A DNA stretch of 64,000 bases from Streptomyces sp. NRRL B-1140 (GTDB taxonomy: Bacteria > Actinomycetota > Actinomycetes > Streptomycetales > Streptomycetaceae), in the NCBI RefSeq assembly GCF_001280065.1, contig NZ_LGEA01000002.1, positions 124,001 to 188,000 of the forward strand, read 5' to 3'. Position 1 is the first letter of the stretch. Each line of letters begins with the position of its first letter. Position numbers and translations under genes: made by a program. This document shows positions 36,891 to 45,732 of the stretch, one piece after another. The notes under the pieces are model-generated. The model saw nothing but the letters and a program-made list of their open reading frames with translations. It ran no database searches and had not been told where the DNA came from.

Positions 36891-37472
36891 TCAGCCCGTC
36901 TTCCAGCCCCTGCGCGTGTCGATCCGCTCCCACTCCGCATCCCACTGGGACATGCGGCGCCGGTCGAGGCCCAGGCGGGTCAGCCAGGTGGCTCCCAGCA
37001 CCGCGGCGCCCGTGAAGAACCCGGCGAGCGCGCCGCCCATGGCGGTGTGCAGCCACGCCTCGCCCCCGGACACGGGCGCGCTCGTGAGGTCACCGCTCCG
37101 GTTCACCCACACGGAGAGGGTGCTTCCGGCGGGTGCTCTCGCCGGGACCCGGGCCTCCTCCCGGTGCGTGGAGCCGTCGGGCGCGGTCCACCGCACCTTG
37201 CCCCACACCCGGTGGTCGCTCGCCTCACGGGCCGGTGACGGGCCGGGCGCGTCCTCGACGACCGTCGCCCGGACCTGGCTGCTCTCGGCCCGCTGCCGCT
37301 CGACGGCCTGCTCGACCGTGCCCGCCGCGAGCAGCCCCGCGATCAGCCCGCCGAGCAGGGCGAGCACCCAGCCCGCGAGCACGATCCAGGCCTCGACGAC
37401 GTCGACGCGCCGTTTGAGCGCGTTGCGCCGCCACCGCCACCACCGCACGGTCACACGTTCTGACGCTTCCAT
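36891..37472 (-). CDS. Rv1733c-like membrane protein
   Basis: ATG at 37472, preceded by GAGGGGG, gives 193 residues. It has two membrane helices (about 24-48 and 140-160) bracketing an exterior domain with 'VRATVVEDAP', 'WGKVRWTAPDGSTHREEARVPARAPAGSTLSVWVNRSGDLTSAP'. This is the layout of Rv1733c-like proteins, known in mycobacteria as dormancy-associated membrane proteins. Function unknown. The start is 114 bases from the end of the AlkZ-like gene. Confidence 0.78.
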   Translation of the reverse strand: MEASERVTVRWWRWRRNALKRRVDVVEAWIVLAGWVLALLGGLIAGLLAAGTVEQAVERQRAESSQVRATVVEDAPGPSPAREASDHRVWGKVRWTAPDGSTHREEARVPARAPAGSTLSVWVNRSGDLTSAPVSGGEAWLHTAMGGALAGFFTGAAVLGATWLTRLGLDRRRMSQWDAEWERIDTRRGWKTG

Positions 37473-37585
37473 GGGCCGACACCCCCTCGTGAGCACCGGC
37501 AGCACCCTTCCAGTGTGCGCCTGTCAGCCGGGAACGCCCGCCGATCAACGCCGGGCGTGGGCACTCCGGGCGGCGCGAGTCCGGA

Positions 37586-38686
37586 TCAGCCGGGAGAGGC
37601 CGCGATGTGTACCCGGTCGCTCACTCCCCCGGAGAGGAAGGAGGCCATCGCCCGCCCCTCCTCGGCGACGGCCGTGCGGTCGGTCCGGGACAAGCGGCGC
37701 AACGGTGTGACGTGCACTGTGCCCTCCTCGACGGTCCAGGTGGCGGTGACCCTGCCGTCGACCAGGACGACTCGGGCGCCGGCGACGGACAGATGACGGT
37801 GCTGGTCGTCGATGATCCGGCTGCGGTCGTGATATCCGAGGATCGCGTTGTCGAACGCCGGCAGGAACCTCACCGGCGCCGGGGTGCCGGGATCGGGGCG
37901 GGGAGCTTCGGGGAGGTCGAGCAGTTCGCGGCCGCGTTCGTCACGGAAGGCGACGAGTTCCTCGCGGAGGGCGGACACCGCGGCGGGCAGTCCGGCAAGA
38001 CCGCACCAGGCGCGCAGGTCGGCCGGGGCGGCGGGGCCGAACGCGGCCAGGTAGCGCCGTACCAGCGCCCGGCCCACGGGGTCGGAGACGTCCGGGGAGG
38101 GCGGATCGGTCTCGCGGCCGAGCCAGGAGGAGAGGAGCGCATAGCGCGCACCCCCTCGGGTGCGCCACAGGCCGCGTGGCGGCACCTGGACCGTCGGGAG
38201 GAGAGCCGCGACGAGCATCTCGCCCAGGGGCCGCGGCGGCGCCCCTGGCCGGCGGCCGGCGACGGCTCGTGCGAGGTCGGGCATCGAGCGGGGTTCGCCG
38301 TCGGCCATGACCTCCCGGCCCGCCGCCGCCAGTTCGTCGGGATCGATTCCGTCGAGTTCGCGCCGGTACACGCCGAGGACCCGCTGCCGGAGCATGGCGT
38401 CGTGGCGGGAACGCCAGGCCACGACGTCGTCGGCGGTGACGAGATGGACGGTGCGGCGCATGAGGTGGGTGCGCACGACACGGCGCCCGGTCAGCAGGTC
38501 CGACAACTCCGCCGGGTCGAAGCCCCGCAGCCGCGACCACAGGCCGGGGAACGGCTCCTGCGGTTCCTGCGCCTGGAGACCGCACAGGTGCGCGACCGCG
38601 TCGAGGACCGGCAGGTCGGCACGCTCGAGGAGCAACTGCCGGGCCAGGGTGGCGCGGTTGAGCGCCCGAGCGTCGAGAACGGTCAT
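37586..38686 (-). CDS. HTH_42/AlkZ-like DNA glycosylase homologue
   Basis: ATG at 38686 with GAGGTGC upstream gives 366 residues. The family was named 'winged helix DNA-binding domain-containing protein' and holds AlkZ, a glycosylase that unhooks interstrand crosslinks. It has 'RATLARQLLLERADLPVLDAVAHLCGLQAQEPQEPFPGLWSRL', where Gln38-Ala-Gln40 matches the catalytic QxQ motif of AlkZ. 'VVRTHLMRRTVHLVTADDV' and the C-terminal 'DGRVTATWTVEEGTVHVTPL' are also family blocks. No biosynthetic cluster for a DNA-crosslinking metabolite adjoins, so a general repair role is inferred. Confidence 0.82.
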   Translation of the reverse strand: MTVLDARALNRATLARQLLLERADLPVLDAVAHLCGLQAQEPQEPFPGLWSRLRGFDPAELSDLLTGRRVVRTHLMRRTVHLVTADDVVAWRSRHDAMLRQRVLGVYRRELDGIDPDELAAAGREVMADGEPRSMPDLARAVAGRRPGAPPRPLGEMLVAALLPTVQVPPRGLWRTRGGARYALLSSWLGRETDPPSPDVSDPVGRALVRRYLAAFGPAAPADLRAWCGLAGLPAAVSALREELVAFRDERGRELLDLPEAPRPDPGTPAPVRFLPAFDNAILGYHDRSRIIDDQHRHLSVAGARVVLVDGRVTATWTVEEGTVHVTPLRRLSRTDRTAVAEEGRAMASFLSGGVSDRVHIAASPG

Positions 38687-38759
38687 CACAGCACCTCGGC
38701 CCTCGCGTCGTGTGCCGACCCGCGGACCGGGTGTCCGGGCGGCTTGCGCGCTCACGGTC

Positions 38760-38796
38760 GCACGGGATGCGGTCAGTTCGTGTCCGCATCCCGTGC
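38760..38796 (-). terminator. Strong hairpin ending the sulfur operon
   Basis: GCACGGGATGCGG (38760-38772) and CCGCATCCCGTGC (38784-38796) are perfect 13-base arms with an 11-base loop. It lies 89 bases downstream of the last gene of the minus-strand sulfur operon and upstream of the AlkZ-like gene. Confidence 0.75.
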
Positions 38797-38884
38797 CGGT
38801 GTGTCCGGCCGCCCGGTCTCACACCGGGGCCCGGCGGTGGCCGGGAGCCCGGGCGGCGCCACCGCCCCGCGCGGCGGTTGTGCG

Positions 38885-40012
38885 TCACCTTCGTTGCCAC
38901 TCCTCCGCCAGGAGCCGGTACGAGCGCACCCGGTCGGCGTGGCCGTGGGTGATGGTCGTGATGATCAGCTCGTCCGCGCCGGTGGCCTCCTGCAGTTGTT
39001 CGAGCTGGTCCGCGACGCGTCCGGGCGACCCGACGAACTGGGTGTCGACGCGGTCGGCGACCAGGGCCCGGTCCTGCTCGGTCCAGCGGTGGGCGCGGGC
39101 CTGCTCGGAGGTGGGGAAGGGGATCGCGCCCTCGGCGGTGCGGATGCTGCGGACCCACGGTCCGTATCCGGTGGCCAGCTCGCGGGCGGTCGCGTCGTCC
39201 TCGGCCACGACGACGTCGGCGGAGACGCTGACGTAGGGCTTGTCGAGGTGGTCGGAGGGCAGGAACGCAGCCCGGTAGCCTTCTGCCGCCTCCAGGACGG
39301 TGGCCGGGCTGACGTGGTAGTTGGCGGCGAAGCGCAGGCCGTTGCGCCCGGCGACGTCGGCGCTCTCCCCACCGCTGCTGCCGAGGACCCACACCTGCAC
39401 GTCGGCACCCTCACCGGGAACCGCGTGCGCCTCGACGCCGTCAGCCGAGCGGTAGTCGCCGCGCAGCAGCGCGAGGACGTCGCTGATCTGCTCGGCGTAG
39501 TCCTGATGCCGGGCGCCCGGCTGCTGCAGCAGTTGCTGCTGGAGCCGCAGGCGTGGTGAGCCCCGCAGGTGCTCGGGTGAGAACCGGGGCGGGATTCTGA
39601 GGCCGTTGGGGGTTCGGCCGTCGACGACGGGCGTCGTGGTGGGCCGGGGCTGCGCCGTCTGCCCTGAGGGACGTCCGCCGGAGCGGCCGAGGCCCAGATC
39701 CAGGCGTCCCGGGTGCAGGGCGTCGATCAGGCCGAACTCCTCCACGGTGGACAGGGCGGTGCGGTGGCCGAGTTGTACGGCGCCCGAGCCGATCCTGATC
39801 GTGGAGGTCGCTGAGGCGGTCAGGGCGAGTACGACGGCGGGAGAGGACCCGGCGACGCCGGGGTTGAGGTGGTGCTCGGCGAACCAGTAGCGGCTGTAGC
39901 CGTACGCTTCGGTCTGCCGCGCGAGGTCCAGGGTGTTGCGCAGGGCGTCGGCGGTGGTGGCGCCGGAGGGGATCGGGACGAGGTCGAGGACTCCGAGGGG
40001 GATGCGGGACAT
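38885..40012 (-). CDS. MsnO8-type luciferase-like flavin monooxygenase
   Basis: The 375-residue protein starts MSRIPLGVLDLVPIPSGATTADALRN and has 'SRYWFAEHHLNPGVAGSSPAVVLALTASAT', 'TIRIGSGAVQLGHRTALSTVEEFGLID' and 'GRLDLGLGRSGG', the hallmarks of the LLM group 1 (MsnO8) oxidases. The C-terminus 'FVGSPGRVADQLEQLQEATGADELIITTITHGHADRVRSY' completes the TIM barrel. These enzymes use FMNH2 and O2. It is the last gene of an operon with sulfur-type transporters and an SsuD-like enzyme, so an organosulfur substrate is likely but not shown. Confidence 0.85.
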   Translation of the reverse strand: MSRIPLGVLDLVPIPSGATTADALRNTLDLARQTEAYGYSRYWFAEHHLNPGVAGSSPAVVLALTASATSTIRIGSGAVQLGHRTALSTVEEFGLIDALHPGRLDLGLGRSGGRPSGQTAQPRPTTTPVVDGRTPNGLRIPPRFSPEHLRGSPRLRLQQQLLQQPGARHQDYAEQISDVLALLRGDYRSADGVEAHAVPGEGADVQVWVLGSSGGESADVAGRNGLRFAANYHVSPATVLEAAEGYRAAFLPSDHLDKPYVSVSADVVVAEDDATARELATGYGPWVRSIRTAEGAIPFPTSEQARAHRWTEQDRALVADRVDTQFVGSPGRVADQLEQLQEATGADELIITTITHGHADRVRSYRLLAEEWQRR

Positions 40013-40063
40013 GGTCGGTGCTCCTCAGCGTGGGGCGGCGGAAGGGGACGAGGGGGCGTCCGG

Positions 40064-41053
40064 TCAGCTTCCGTTCTCGGGCAGGCCGGGCGGGTTGACC
40101 TCCGACTTCCGCACGGCCTCGCCGGACAGGCCCCAGCGCTTCAGGACCTTCGCGTACGTCCCGTTCTCGATGACGTGGTCGAGCGCGTCGGCGAGCGGCT
40201 TCGCCAGGCCGTTGTCCTTCTTGGTGGTGGCCGCGATGAGGCCCTGGAGGCCGGCACCCGCCCCCGAGCAGGTGCCGACGACCTCGGTCTTCCCGGTGGT
40301 CGCCGCGTGGTAGGCGGCGGTCGGGTTGGGGCCGAGGTAGAGGTCGACCCGGCCGGACTGCAGGGCGAGGTAGGTGTCGCTGTCGTTCTGGTAGTACTTG
40401 ATGTCCACCGGCTTCCGGCCGGCCTTCTCGTTCTCCTTGGACCACTCGACCAGCAGCTTCTCCTGGTTGGTGCCACTGCCGACCGCGACGGTCCGGCCCG
40501 CCACGTCCTCGGGTCCGTCGACCTTCAGGCCGCTGCCCTTCTTCGCCTCGAAGCCCAGGTTGTCCTCGCGGTAGGTGGCGAAGTCGTACTTCTCCTTGCG
40601 TTCCTCGGTGACGGTGATGTTGCTCAGTCCGACGTCGTACTTGCCGCTGTCCAGGCCGACGAAGATGTTCTCCCAGGACACCGTGTTGAGGTGCGGCTCG
40701 AGGCCGAGGACGTCCGCGACCAGGTGGGCGAGGTCGGGCTCCACACCGATGACGGTCTTGTTGTCCGTGGCGCGGAAGGTCAGGGGGGCCGCGGAGCCGG
40801 AGGAGTCGACGATCTCCAGCGTGCCTCTCTCGCGGATCTTCTCGGGGACCTCGGCGGCTATGGAGTCGACCTTGCCGGTGGTGACGCGGTTCTGGTCGGG
40901 GCTGATGTTGATCTTCGTCTTCCCGCCGGGCGCGGCCGCGACCTCGGTGGTGCCGCCGTCGGTGGGGTTGGCGCAGCCGGCGAGGACGAGGGCGCCGGCG
41001 AGTCCGAGCGCTGCTGCGGCAGTGGGGCGGCGGGTGACGACGGTGGTGGCCAC
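40064..41053 (-). CDS. Polar amino-acid/sulfur-type ABC transporter substrate-binding lipoprotein
   Basis: The 329-residue protein has a lipoprotein signal with Cys27 (LALAG-type lipobox, 'LVLAGC'). A type-3 periplasmic binding domain follows ('GVEPDLAHLVADVLGLEPHLNTVSWENIFVGLDSGKYDVGLSNITVTEERKEKYDFATYREDN', '...LYLGPNPTAAYHA'). It is 28% larger than minimal binding proteins only through linkers. It follows the ATPase by 33 bases. It resembles the second lipoprotein at 42794 in layout, so one permease pair may serve two binding proteins with different substrates, such as cystine and another sulfur compound. Confidence 0.87.
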   Translation of the reverse strand: MATTVVTRRPTAAAALGLAGALVLAGCANPTDGGTTEVAAAPGGKTKINISPDQNRVTTGKVDSIAAEVPEKIRERGTLEIVDSSGSAAPLTFRATDNKTVIGVEPDLAHLVADVLGLEPHLNTVSWENIFVGLDSGKYDVGLSNITVTEERKEKYDFATYREDNLGFEAKKGSGLKVDGPEDVAGRTVAVGSGTNQEKLLVEWSKENEKAGRKPVDIKYYQNDSDTYLALQSGRVDLYLGPNPTAAYHAATTGKTEVVGTCSGAGAGLQGLIAATTKKDNGLAKPLADALDHVIENGTYAKVLKRWGLSGEAVRKSEVNPPGLPENGS

Positions 41054-41086
41054 GGTGGTGCTCCTTGCGTGAGGGGCGGCGGGTGG

Positions 41087-41851
41087 TCAGAGGACCTTGG
41101 AGAGGAAGGCGCGGGTGCGCTCGTGCCGCGGCGCGTCGAGCACGGCGGAAGGCGGGCCCTGCTCCACGACGACTCCGGCGTCCATGAACACCACGGTGTC
41201 GGCGACCTCACGGGCGAAGCCGATCTCGTGGGTCACGACGATCATGGTGGTGCCGGAGCAGGCAAGGTCCTTGATGACGTCGAGGACCTCGCCGACCAGC
41301 TCCGGATCGAGTGCCGACGTGGGTTCGTCGAACAGCAGCACCTTCGGTTCGAGAGCGAGTGCCCGGGCGATGGCGACGCGCTGTTGCTGACCGCCGGAAA
41401 GCTGCCGCGGATAGGCGTCGGCCTTGTCGGCGAGACCGACCCGGTCGAGTAGCCGGCGGGCGGTCGTCTCGGCCTCCTTGCGCGGGCGGCGCCGGGCGGC
41501 GATGGGGGCCTCGACGAGGTTCTGCAGGACGGTCAGGTGCGGGAAGAGGTTGAAGTTCTGGAAGACGAACCCGATGTCGGTCCGCTGCTTGAGAACGTCC
41601 CGCTCCCTCAGCTCGTGCAGCTTGTTCCCCGACCGGCGGTAGCCGATGAGTTCACCGTCGATGCTGACCCAGCCGCGGCTGACCTTCTCCAGGTGGTTGA
41701 TGGTGCGCAGCAGCGTGGACTTCCCGGAGCCGGACGGGCCGAGGACCACGGTGACCTCGCCGGCCCGCACCTGCAGGTCGACTCCGCGCAGTACCTCCAG
41801 CGGACCGAAGCTCTTGTGGACGCCGTGGACGTCGACCATGACGGCACTCAT
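41087..41851 (-). CDS. Amino-acid-type ABC transporter ATPase
   Basis: ATG at 41851 overlaps the permease stop (ATGA) and gives 254 residues. Walker A '[18 protein letters not shown]', Q-loop '[23 protein letters not shown]', signature '[17 protein letters not shown]', Walker B '[16 protein letters not shown]' and switch His 'VVTHEIGFA' are all intact. It belongs to the polar amino-acid uptake (HisP/TcyC-like) branch. It powers the permease at 41848 and possibly the orphan permease at 45951, which has no ATPase of its own nearby. Confidence 0.94.
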   Translation of the reverse strand: MSAVMVDVHGVHKSFGPLEVLRGVDLQVRAGEVTVVLGPSGSGKSTLLRTINHLEKVSRGWVSIDGELIGYRRSGNKLHELRERDVLKQRTDIGFVFQNFNLFPHLTVLQNLVEAPIAARRRPRKEAETTARRLLDRVGLADKADAYPRQLSGGQQQRVAIARALALEPKVLLFDEPTSALDPELVGEVLDVIKDLACSGTTMIVVTHEIGFAREVADTVVFMDAGVVVEQGPPSAVLDAPRHERTRAFLSKVL

Positions 41852-42789
41852 GCGCTCTCCTTCGTGAGGGTCGTGACGAACCGGCGCGCGCGCTGGAGCG
41901 GGGTGGGGGGCGGGGTGCGGTCGGCGCCGCGGGCGTAACGGCGCTCCACGTAGTACTGGGCGACCGACAGCAGCGAGGTGAGGACGACGTACCAGGCGGT
42001 GGCCACCAGCAGCAGGGGGATCACCCGGCCGTTGCGGCCGTAGATCACCTGCACCTGGTAGAAGAGCTCGCCGATGGACATGACGTAGACCACCGAGGTT
42101 CCCTTGAGCAGGCCGATGATCTCGTTGCCGGCGGTGGGCAGGATGGCGCGCATGGCCTGTGGGAGGACGATCCGGCGGATCTGCCGGAGCCGGGGGATGC
42201 CGAGCGCCGCCGCCGCCTCCAGCTGTCCCTGGTCGACCGCGATGACACCGCCGCGCACGATCTCGGCGGCGTAGGCGGCCTGATGCAGGGTCAGCCCGAT
42301 GACTGCGGCACCGATGGTGCCGATGAGGGTGTTGCTGTCGACGGACCAGAACACCGGCCCGAAGGGGATGCCGAGGCCCAGCTCCTTGTACAGGGCGCTG
42401 AGGTTGAACCAGAACACCAGCTGGACGATCATCGGGATGGACCGGAACACCCAGATGTAGGTCCAGGCGACGGTCGAGAGCACCGGGCTGCGCGACAGGC
42501 GCATGAAGGCGAGCACCGTGCCCAGGAGGAAGCCGAGGACGGTGGCGTAGGCGGTGAGCTGGAGGGTCACCCACACCGCCTGGACGATCGTCTCGGACAG
42601 GACGTAGTCGCGGAAGACGCCCCACTCCCAGACGGGGTTGGTGACCAGGCCGTGGGCGAACTGCGCGACCAGGACGACCACGGCCGCGCCGGCGGCCCAG
42701 CGGGCGTAGTGGCGGATGGGCACGACTTTCAGGTCTTCGTGGTGCCCGGCCAGTCGTGCGGCCGGTTCTGTGATCGTGTCGCTGCTCAT
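41848..42789 (-). CDS. Amino-acid-type ABC transporter permease
   Basis: The 313-residue membrane protein has a His/Glu/Gln/Arg-type permease domain. '[54 protein letters not shown]' and the EAA loop '[41 protein letters not shown]' that contacts the ATPase are clear. A pre-domain helix and a cytoplasmic tail flank it. It is highly similar to the permease at 45951, which suggests duplication. It lies 4 bases downstream of the second lipoprotein gene. Confidence 0.93.
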   Translation of the reverse strand: MSSDTITEPAARLAGHHEDLKVVPIRHYARWAAGAAVVVLVAQFAHGLVTNPVWEWGVFRDYVLSETIVQAVWVTLQLTAYATVLGFLLGTVLAFMRLSRSPVLSTVAWTYIWVFRSIPMIVQLVFWFNLSALYKELGLGIPFGPVFWSVDSNTLIGTIGAAVIGLTLHQAAYAAEIVRGGVIAVDQGQLEAAAALGIPRLRQIRRIVLPQAMRAILPTAGNEIIGLLKGTSVVYVMSIGELFYQVQVIYGRNGRVIPLLLVATAWYVVLTSLLSVAQYYVERRYARGADRTPPPTPLQRARRFVTTLTKESA

Positions 42790-42793
42790 GGGG

Positions 42794-43738
42794 TCACCTG
42801 TGCTCGGGCGGGTTGATCCGCGACGCGTCGATCGCGGAGGCGGAGGTGCCCCACTTCTTCAGGATCCGGGCGTACGTGCCGTTCTTGATCAGTTCGTCGA
42901 CGGCGGCCCGGAACGCCTTGGTGAGCGGGGAGCCCTTCTTGAAGGCGAAGCCGACGTCGAGGCGGTGGTACTCGCCGAGGAAGGTGGTCTGCGCCGCGGG
43001 CTGGGCGGCCTGGTGGCGCAGGCCGTTGATGGTCGACATGATCACGTCGATGCGGCCCTGCCGGAGCGCGGTGAGCGTCGCTCCGTTCTCGGAGTAGACC
43101 TTCACCTCGTAGGGCTTCTTGCCTGCCTTGGCGCAGATGTCCTTCCGCGCGGCGAGGGTGGACTCGAAGGTGGTTCCGGCGCCGGTGCCGATGGTCAGGC
43201 CGCACAGCTGGGACAGGTCGGTGACCTTCTTCTTGACGGCGGTGCTGCCCTTCTTCACGGCGAAGCCCTGACCGTCGTCGATGTAGGTGACGAAGTCGAC
43301 GGTCTTCAGGCGCTGGGTGGTGACGCCGAAGTTGCCGGTGCCCACGTCGTACTTGCCGCTGCCGAGGGCGGGCAGGATCGTCTCGAAGGAGGCGTCCTGG
43401 CGGTCGAGCTTCACGCCGAGGACCTTGGCGACGGCGTCGGCTATGTCGATGTCCTGGCCGGCGGGCGCCTTGCCGGGCCCGTTCGGGTAGTAGGCGCCGG
43501 GCGGGAAGCCGACGGAGCTGCCGATGCGCAGCCTGCCCGACGCGCGGACGCCGGCGGGCAGCAGGGCGGCGACGGAGTCCACCGTTCGGACGTCGGCGAC
43601 CGGGTCGTCGGTGGGGGCCGGGGACGCCTGGGCGCCCGCCGGTGCGGCGCCGGGGGTGGTGCCGGAGCCGCAGGCGGTGAGGGCCAGGGCGGGCAGCAGC
43701 ACCAGGGCGGCGGCGCTGCGCGACGGGGTTCTGTTCAC
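42794..43738 (-). CDS. Second ABC substrate-binding lipoprotein
   Basis: The 314-residue protein has a lipobox Cys23 (LALTAC) and a type-3 binding domain: 'GRLRIGSSVGFPPGAYYPNGPGKAPAGQDIDIADAVAKVLGVKLDRQDASFETILPALGSGKYDVGTGNFGVT'. Its start overlaps the GNAT stop (ATGA). It is the first transport gene in the operon, ahead of the permease. Presence of two binding proteins in one operon with one permease/ATPase pair suggests broadened substrate range. Confidence 0.88.
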   Translation of the reverse strand: MNRTPSRSAAALVLLPALALTACGSGTTPGAAPAGAQASPAPTDDPVADVRTVDSVAALLPAGVRASGRLRIGSSVGFPPGAYYPNGPGKAPAGQDIDIADAVAKVLGVKLDRQDASFETILPALGSGKYDVGTGNFGVTTQRLKTVDFVTYIDDGQGFAVKKGSTAVKKKVTDLSQLCGLTIGTGAGTTFESTLAARKDICAKAGKKPYEVKVYSENGATLTALRQGRIDVIMSTINGLRHQAAQPAAQTTFLGEYHRLDVGFAFKKGSPLTKAFRAAVDELIKNGTYARILKKWGTSASAIDASRINPPEHR

Positions 43739-44229
43739 GGCTCGGGGACCTCTCGCAGGTGCTTCTCGAACGGCAGCGGGCCGATGGTCTCCGGGTCGGC
43801 CTCGATGTCGAACAGGGGCGTGTAACCGGTGGCCAGGTACAGGCCGCGGGCTTCGGGCTGGCGCGGGCCGGTGGTGAGGAAGACGCGCCGGTATCCACGG
43901 CCCGCCGCCTCACGTTCGAGCTCGGCGACGACGCGCCGGGCGAGACCGCGGCGGCGGTGGGCGGAGTGGGTCCAGATCCGTTTCAGCTCCGCCGTGGCCG
44001 TGTCGTACCGCCGGAAGGCGCCGCCCGCGACGGCTTCGCCGCGTTCCAGCAGCAGGAGCAGACCGCCGTGCGGTGCGGTGAACTCCTCGTCGGGGTAGCG
44101 GGAGATCTCGGCGTGCGCGTCCCTGCCGTAGCGTCGGGAGTACTCGTCGCCGAGTTCTCGCAGCAGCGGCGCGACCCGGGGGTCGGAGACGGGTACCTGA
44201 ATGAACGTCAGTTCCGGTGCGGAGGTCAT
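43735..44229 (-). CDS. GNAT family N-acetyltransferase
   Basis: ATG at 44229 overlaps the monooxygenase stop (ATGA); the product is 164 residues. The fold is clear from 'GGLLLLLERGEAVAGGAFRRYDTATAELKRIWTHSAHRRRGLARRVVAELEREAAGRGYRRVFLTTGPRQPEARGLYLATGYTPL', where RRGLAR is the acetyl-CoA pyrophosphate loop. GNATs appear in bacterial organosulfur operons (for example beside cystine-type transporters), where acetylation of S-substituted cysteines may ease their use. This role is inferred only from context. Confidence 0.87.
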   Translation of the reverse strand: MTSAPELTFIQVPVSDPRVAPLLRELGDEYSRRYGRDAHAEISRYPDEEFTAPHGGLLLLLERGEAVAGGAFRRYDTATAELKRIWTHSAHRRRGLARRVVAELEREAAGRGYRRVFLTTGPRQPEARGLYLATGYTPLFDIEADPETIGPLPFEKHLREVPEP

Positions 44230-45386
44230 CCGTTCACCGTCGCGAGGGGCTGCGGATCGCTGTCCGTTCGCCCGGCCTCGTGCCTGGCGGCGCGTTCGGC
44301 GTCGCGCTTGGCGACCTCCTCGCGGACGATCGGGATCACGTGCCGGCCGAAGTCGATGGCGTCGCCGAGCAGGTCGTAGCCACGGGCGGAGAGGATGTCC
44401 ACGCCGAGGTCGTAGTAGTCCAGGAGGGCCTGGGCGACCGTCTCCGGGGTGCCGACCAGGGCGTTGGAGTTGCCCGCACCGCCGGTCGCGGCGGCGGTGG
44501 GGGTCCACAGGGCGCGGTCGTAGCGCTCCCCCGCCTCGGCGATGGCGATCAGTCGCTGCGAGCCGGTGTTCTGCGGCTGCGCGGCGCCGTTGTGGCGCTT
44601 GGTGATCGCCTCGCCACGCTCCCTGCGGGCCTTGATCAGGCCGACCGTGCGGTGGGCCTTCTCCCAGGCCAGTTCCTCGGTGGGCGCGATGATCGGCCGG
44701 AACGCCGCCTGGATGCGTGGCACATCGGTGCGGCCCGCGGCCTGTGCGGCGGCCTTCACCTTCTCGATCTGCTCGGCGGTCTTCTCCAGGGGCTCTCCCC
44801 AGAGGCAGTAGATGTCGGCCTCGGCACCGCCGGCGGCGTAGGCGGCGGGCGAGGAACCGCCGAACGACACGTTCGGGCGCGGCTGCTGGACCGGGAAGAC
44901 GTCGCTGACGAAGTCGTGGAAGCGGTAGTGCTCGCCCTCGTGGTCGAACGGCTCGTGCGTGGTCCAGATCTTCTTGACGATCCGGATGTACTCGCGGGTG
45001 CGGGCGTAGCGCTCGTCCTTGGTGAGGGTGTCGCCCTCGCGACCCTGCTCCCGGTCGTTGCCGCCGGTGATGAAGTGGACGGTCAGGCGTCCTTCACTGA
45101 TCCGGTCGAGGGTGGCGAAGGTCTTCGCGGCGAACGTCGGGTACGACACGTTGGGCCGGTGGGCGAGGAGGATCTGGAGCCGGTCCAGCCTGCTCGCGAT
45201 GTACGCGGCGGCCGGTGCCGGGTCCGGCGATCCGGAGCCGTAGGCGAACAGCACCCGGTCCCAGCCGTGTTCCTCGTGGGCCCGGGCGAGCCGGAGTGTG
45301 TAGTCCTTGTCGAAGGCGGCGCCGGAGCGCGGCGTGGTTTCGGATCCGTCGTGGGTGGCGGCGATGCCGAGGAACTCCACGGGCAT
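44226..45386 (-). CDS. SsuD-like FMNH2-dependent alkanesulfonate monooxygenase
   Basis: ATG at 45386 follows GAGGAAAGG and gives 386 residues. The similarity to SsuD is strong along the length: 'HRPNVSYPTFAAKTFATLDRISEGRLTVHFITGGND', 'DTLTKDERYARTREYIRIVKKIW', 'VQQPRPNVSFGGSSPAAYAAGGAEADIYCLWGEP' and 'GGAGNSNALVGTPETVAQALLDYYDLG'. SsuD enzymes release sulfite from C-S bonds of sulfonates. It is the first enzyme gene of the operon and is preceded by a Cys-ending leader peptide. No dedicated flavin reductase is in the operon. Confidence 0.88.
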   Translation of the reverse strand: MPVEFLGIAATHDGSETTPRSGAAFDKDYTLRLARAHEEHGWDRVLFAYGSGSPDPAPAAAYIASRLDRLQILLAHRPNVSYPTFAAKTFATLDRISEGRLTVHFITGGNDREQGREGDTLTKDERYARTREYIRIVKKIWTTHEPFDHEGEHYRFHDFVSDVFPVQQPRPNVSFGGSSPAAYAAGGAEADIYCLWGEPLEKTAEQIEKVKAAAQAAGRTDVPRIQAAFRPIIAPTEELAWEKAHRTVGLIKARRERGEAITKRHNGAAQPQNTGSQRLIAIAEAGERYDRALWTPTAAATGGAGNSNALVGTPETVAQALLDYYDLGVDILSARGYDLLGDAIDFGRHVIPIVREEVAKRDAERAARHEAGRTDSDPQPLATVNG

Positions 45387-45417
45387 GGGTTCTGGCCTTT
45401 CCTCAAGTCGTCCGGAG

Positions 45418-45460
45418 CCGTGCCGGGACAGCACCGGGGCACGGCGCGCCCGCGGCACGG
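45418..45460 (-). promoter_or_regulatory. Alternative hairpin arms upstream of the monooxygenase gene
   Basis: One CCGTGCC (45418-45424) can pair with either of two identical GGCACGG copies (45438-45444 and 45454-45460). The element lies between the leader peptide and the ribosome site of the SsuD-like gene. On the transcript this gives two competing stems, the layout expected of an attenuator, but no T-run is present. Inference only. Confidence 0.4.
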
Positions 45461-45648
45461 TCGGGTCCGACGGCGCTTCAGGGCGTGGCGATGGGGGGGT
45501 CGTGAAAGGAGTGGTGCAGTGGGGTGATGGCGCGTGGGCCTGGGCCTGGGGCAGGGTGGAGCGGCGGCAGCGCGTGTCAGGAAGGGGACTCGGCCCGCGA
45601 CGGGGACACCGAGGGAGGGAAGGGCCGGTCAGACGGCCCGCTGCCGCG

Positions 45649-45726
45649 TCAGACGCAACACGCCGCGGACCACACCCGACCGAAGTCGATGTGGCCACGG
45701 GTGACCAGGCGCTGCTCGGCGTTCAT
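45649..45726 (-). CDS. Cys-ending 25-residue leader peptide of the sulfur operon
   Basis: ATG at 45726 opens a 25-codon frame that contains RGHIDFGRV and ends in SAACCV. The pattern 'R-H-I-D-[LF]-x-R-V-x-S-x-x-C' is the widespread actinobacterial putative leader peptide found before sulfur-assimilation genes; the Cys codons at the end are where ribosomes would stall when cysteinyl-tRNA is scarce. A -10 hexamer ends 6 bases before the ATG, so the mRNA is probably leaderless. The monooxygenase start is 262 bases downstream. Confidence 0.8.
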   Translation of the reverse strand: MNAEQRLVTRGHIDFGRVWSAACCV

Positions 45727-45732
45727 GCGACT

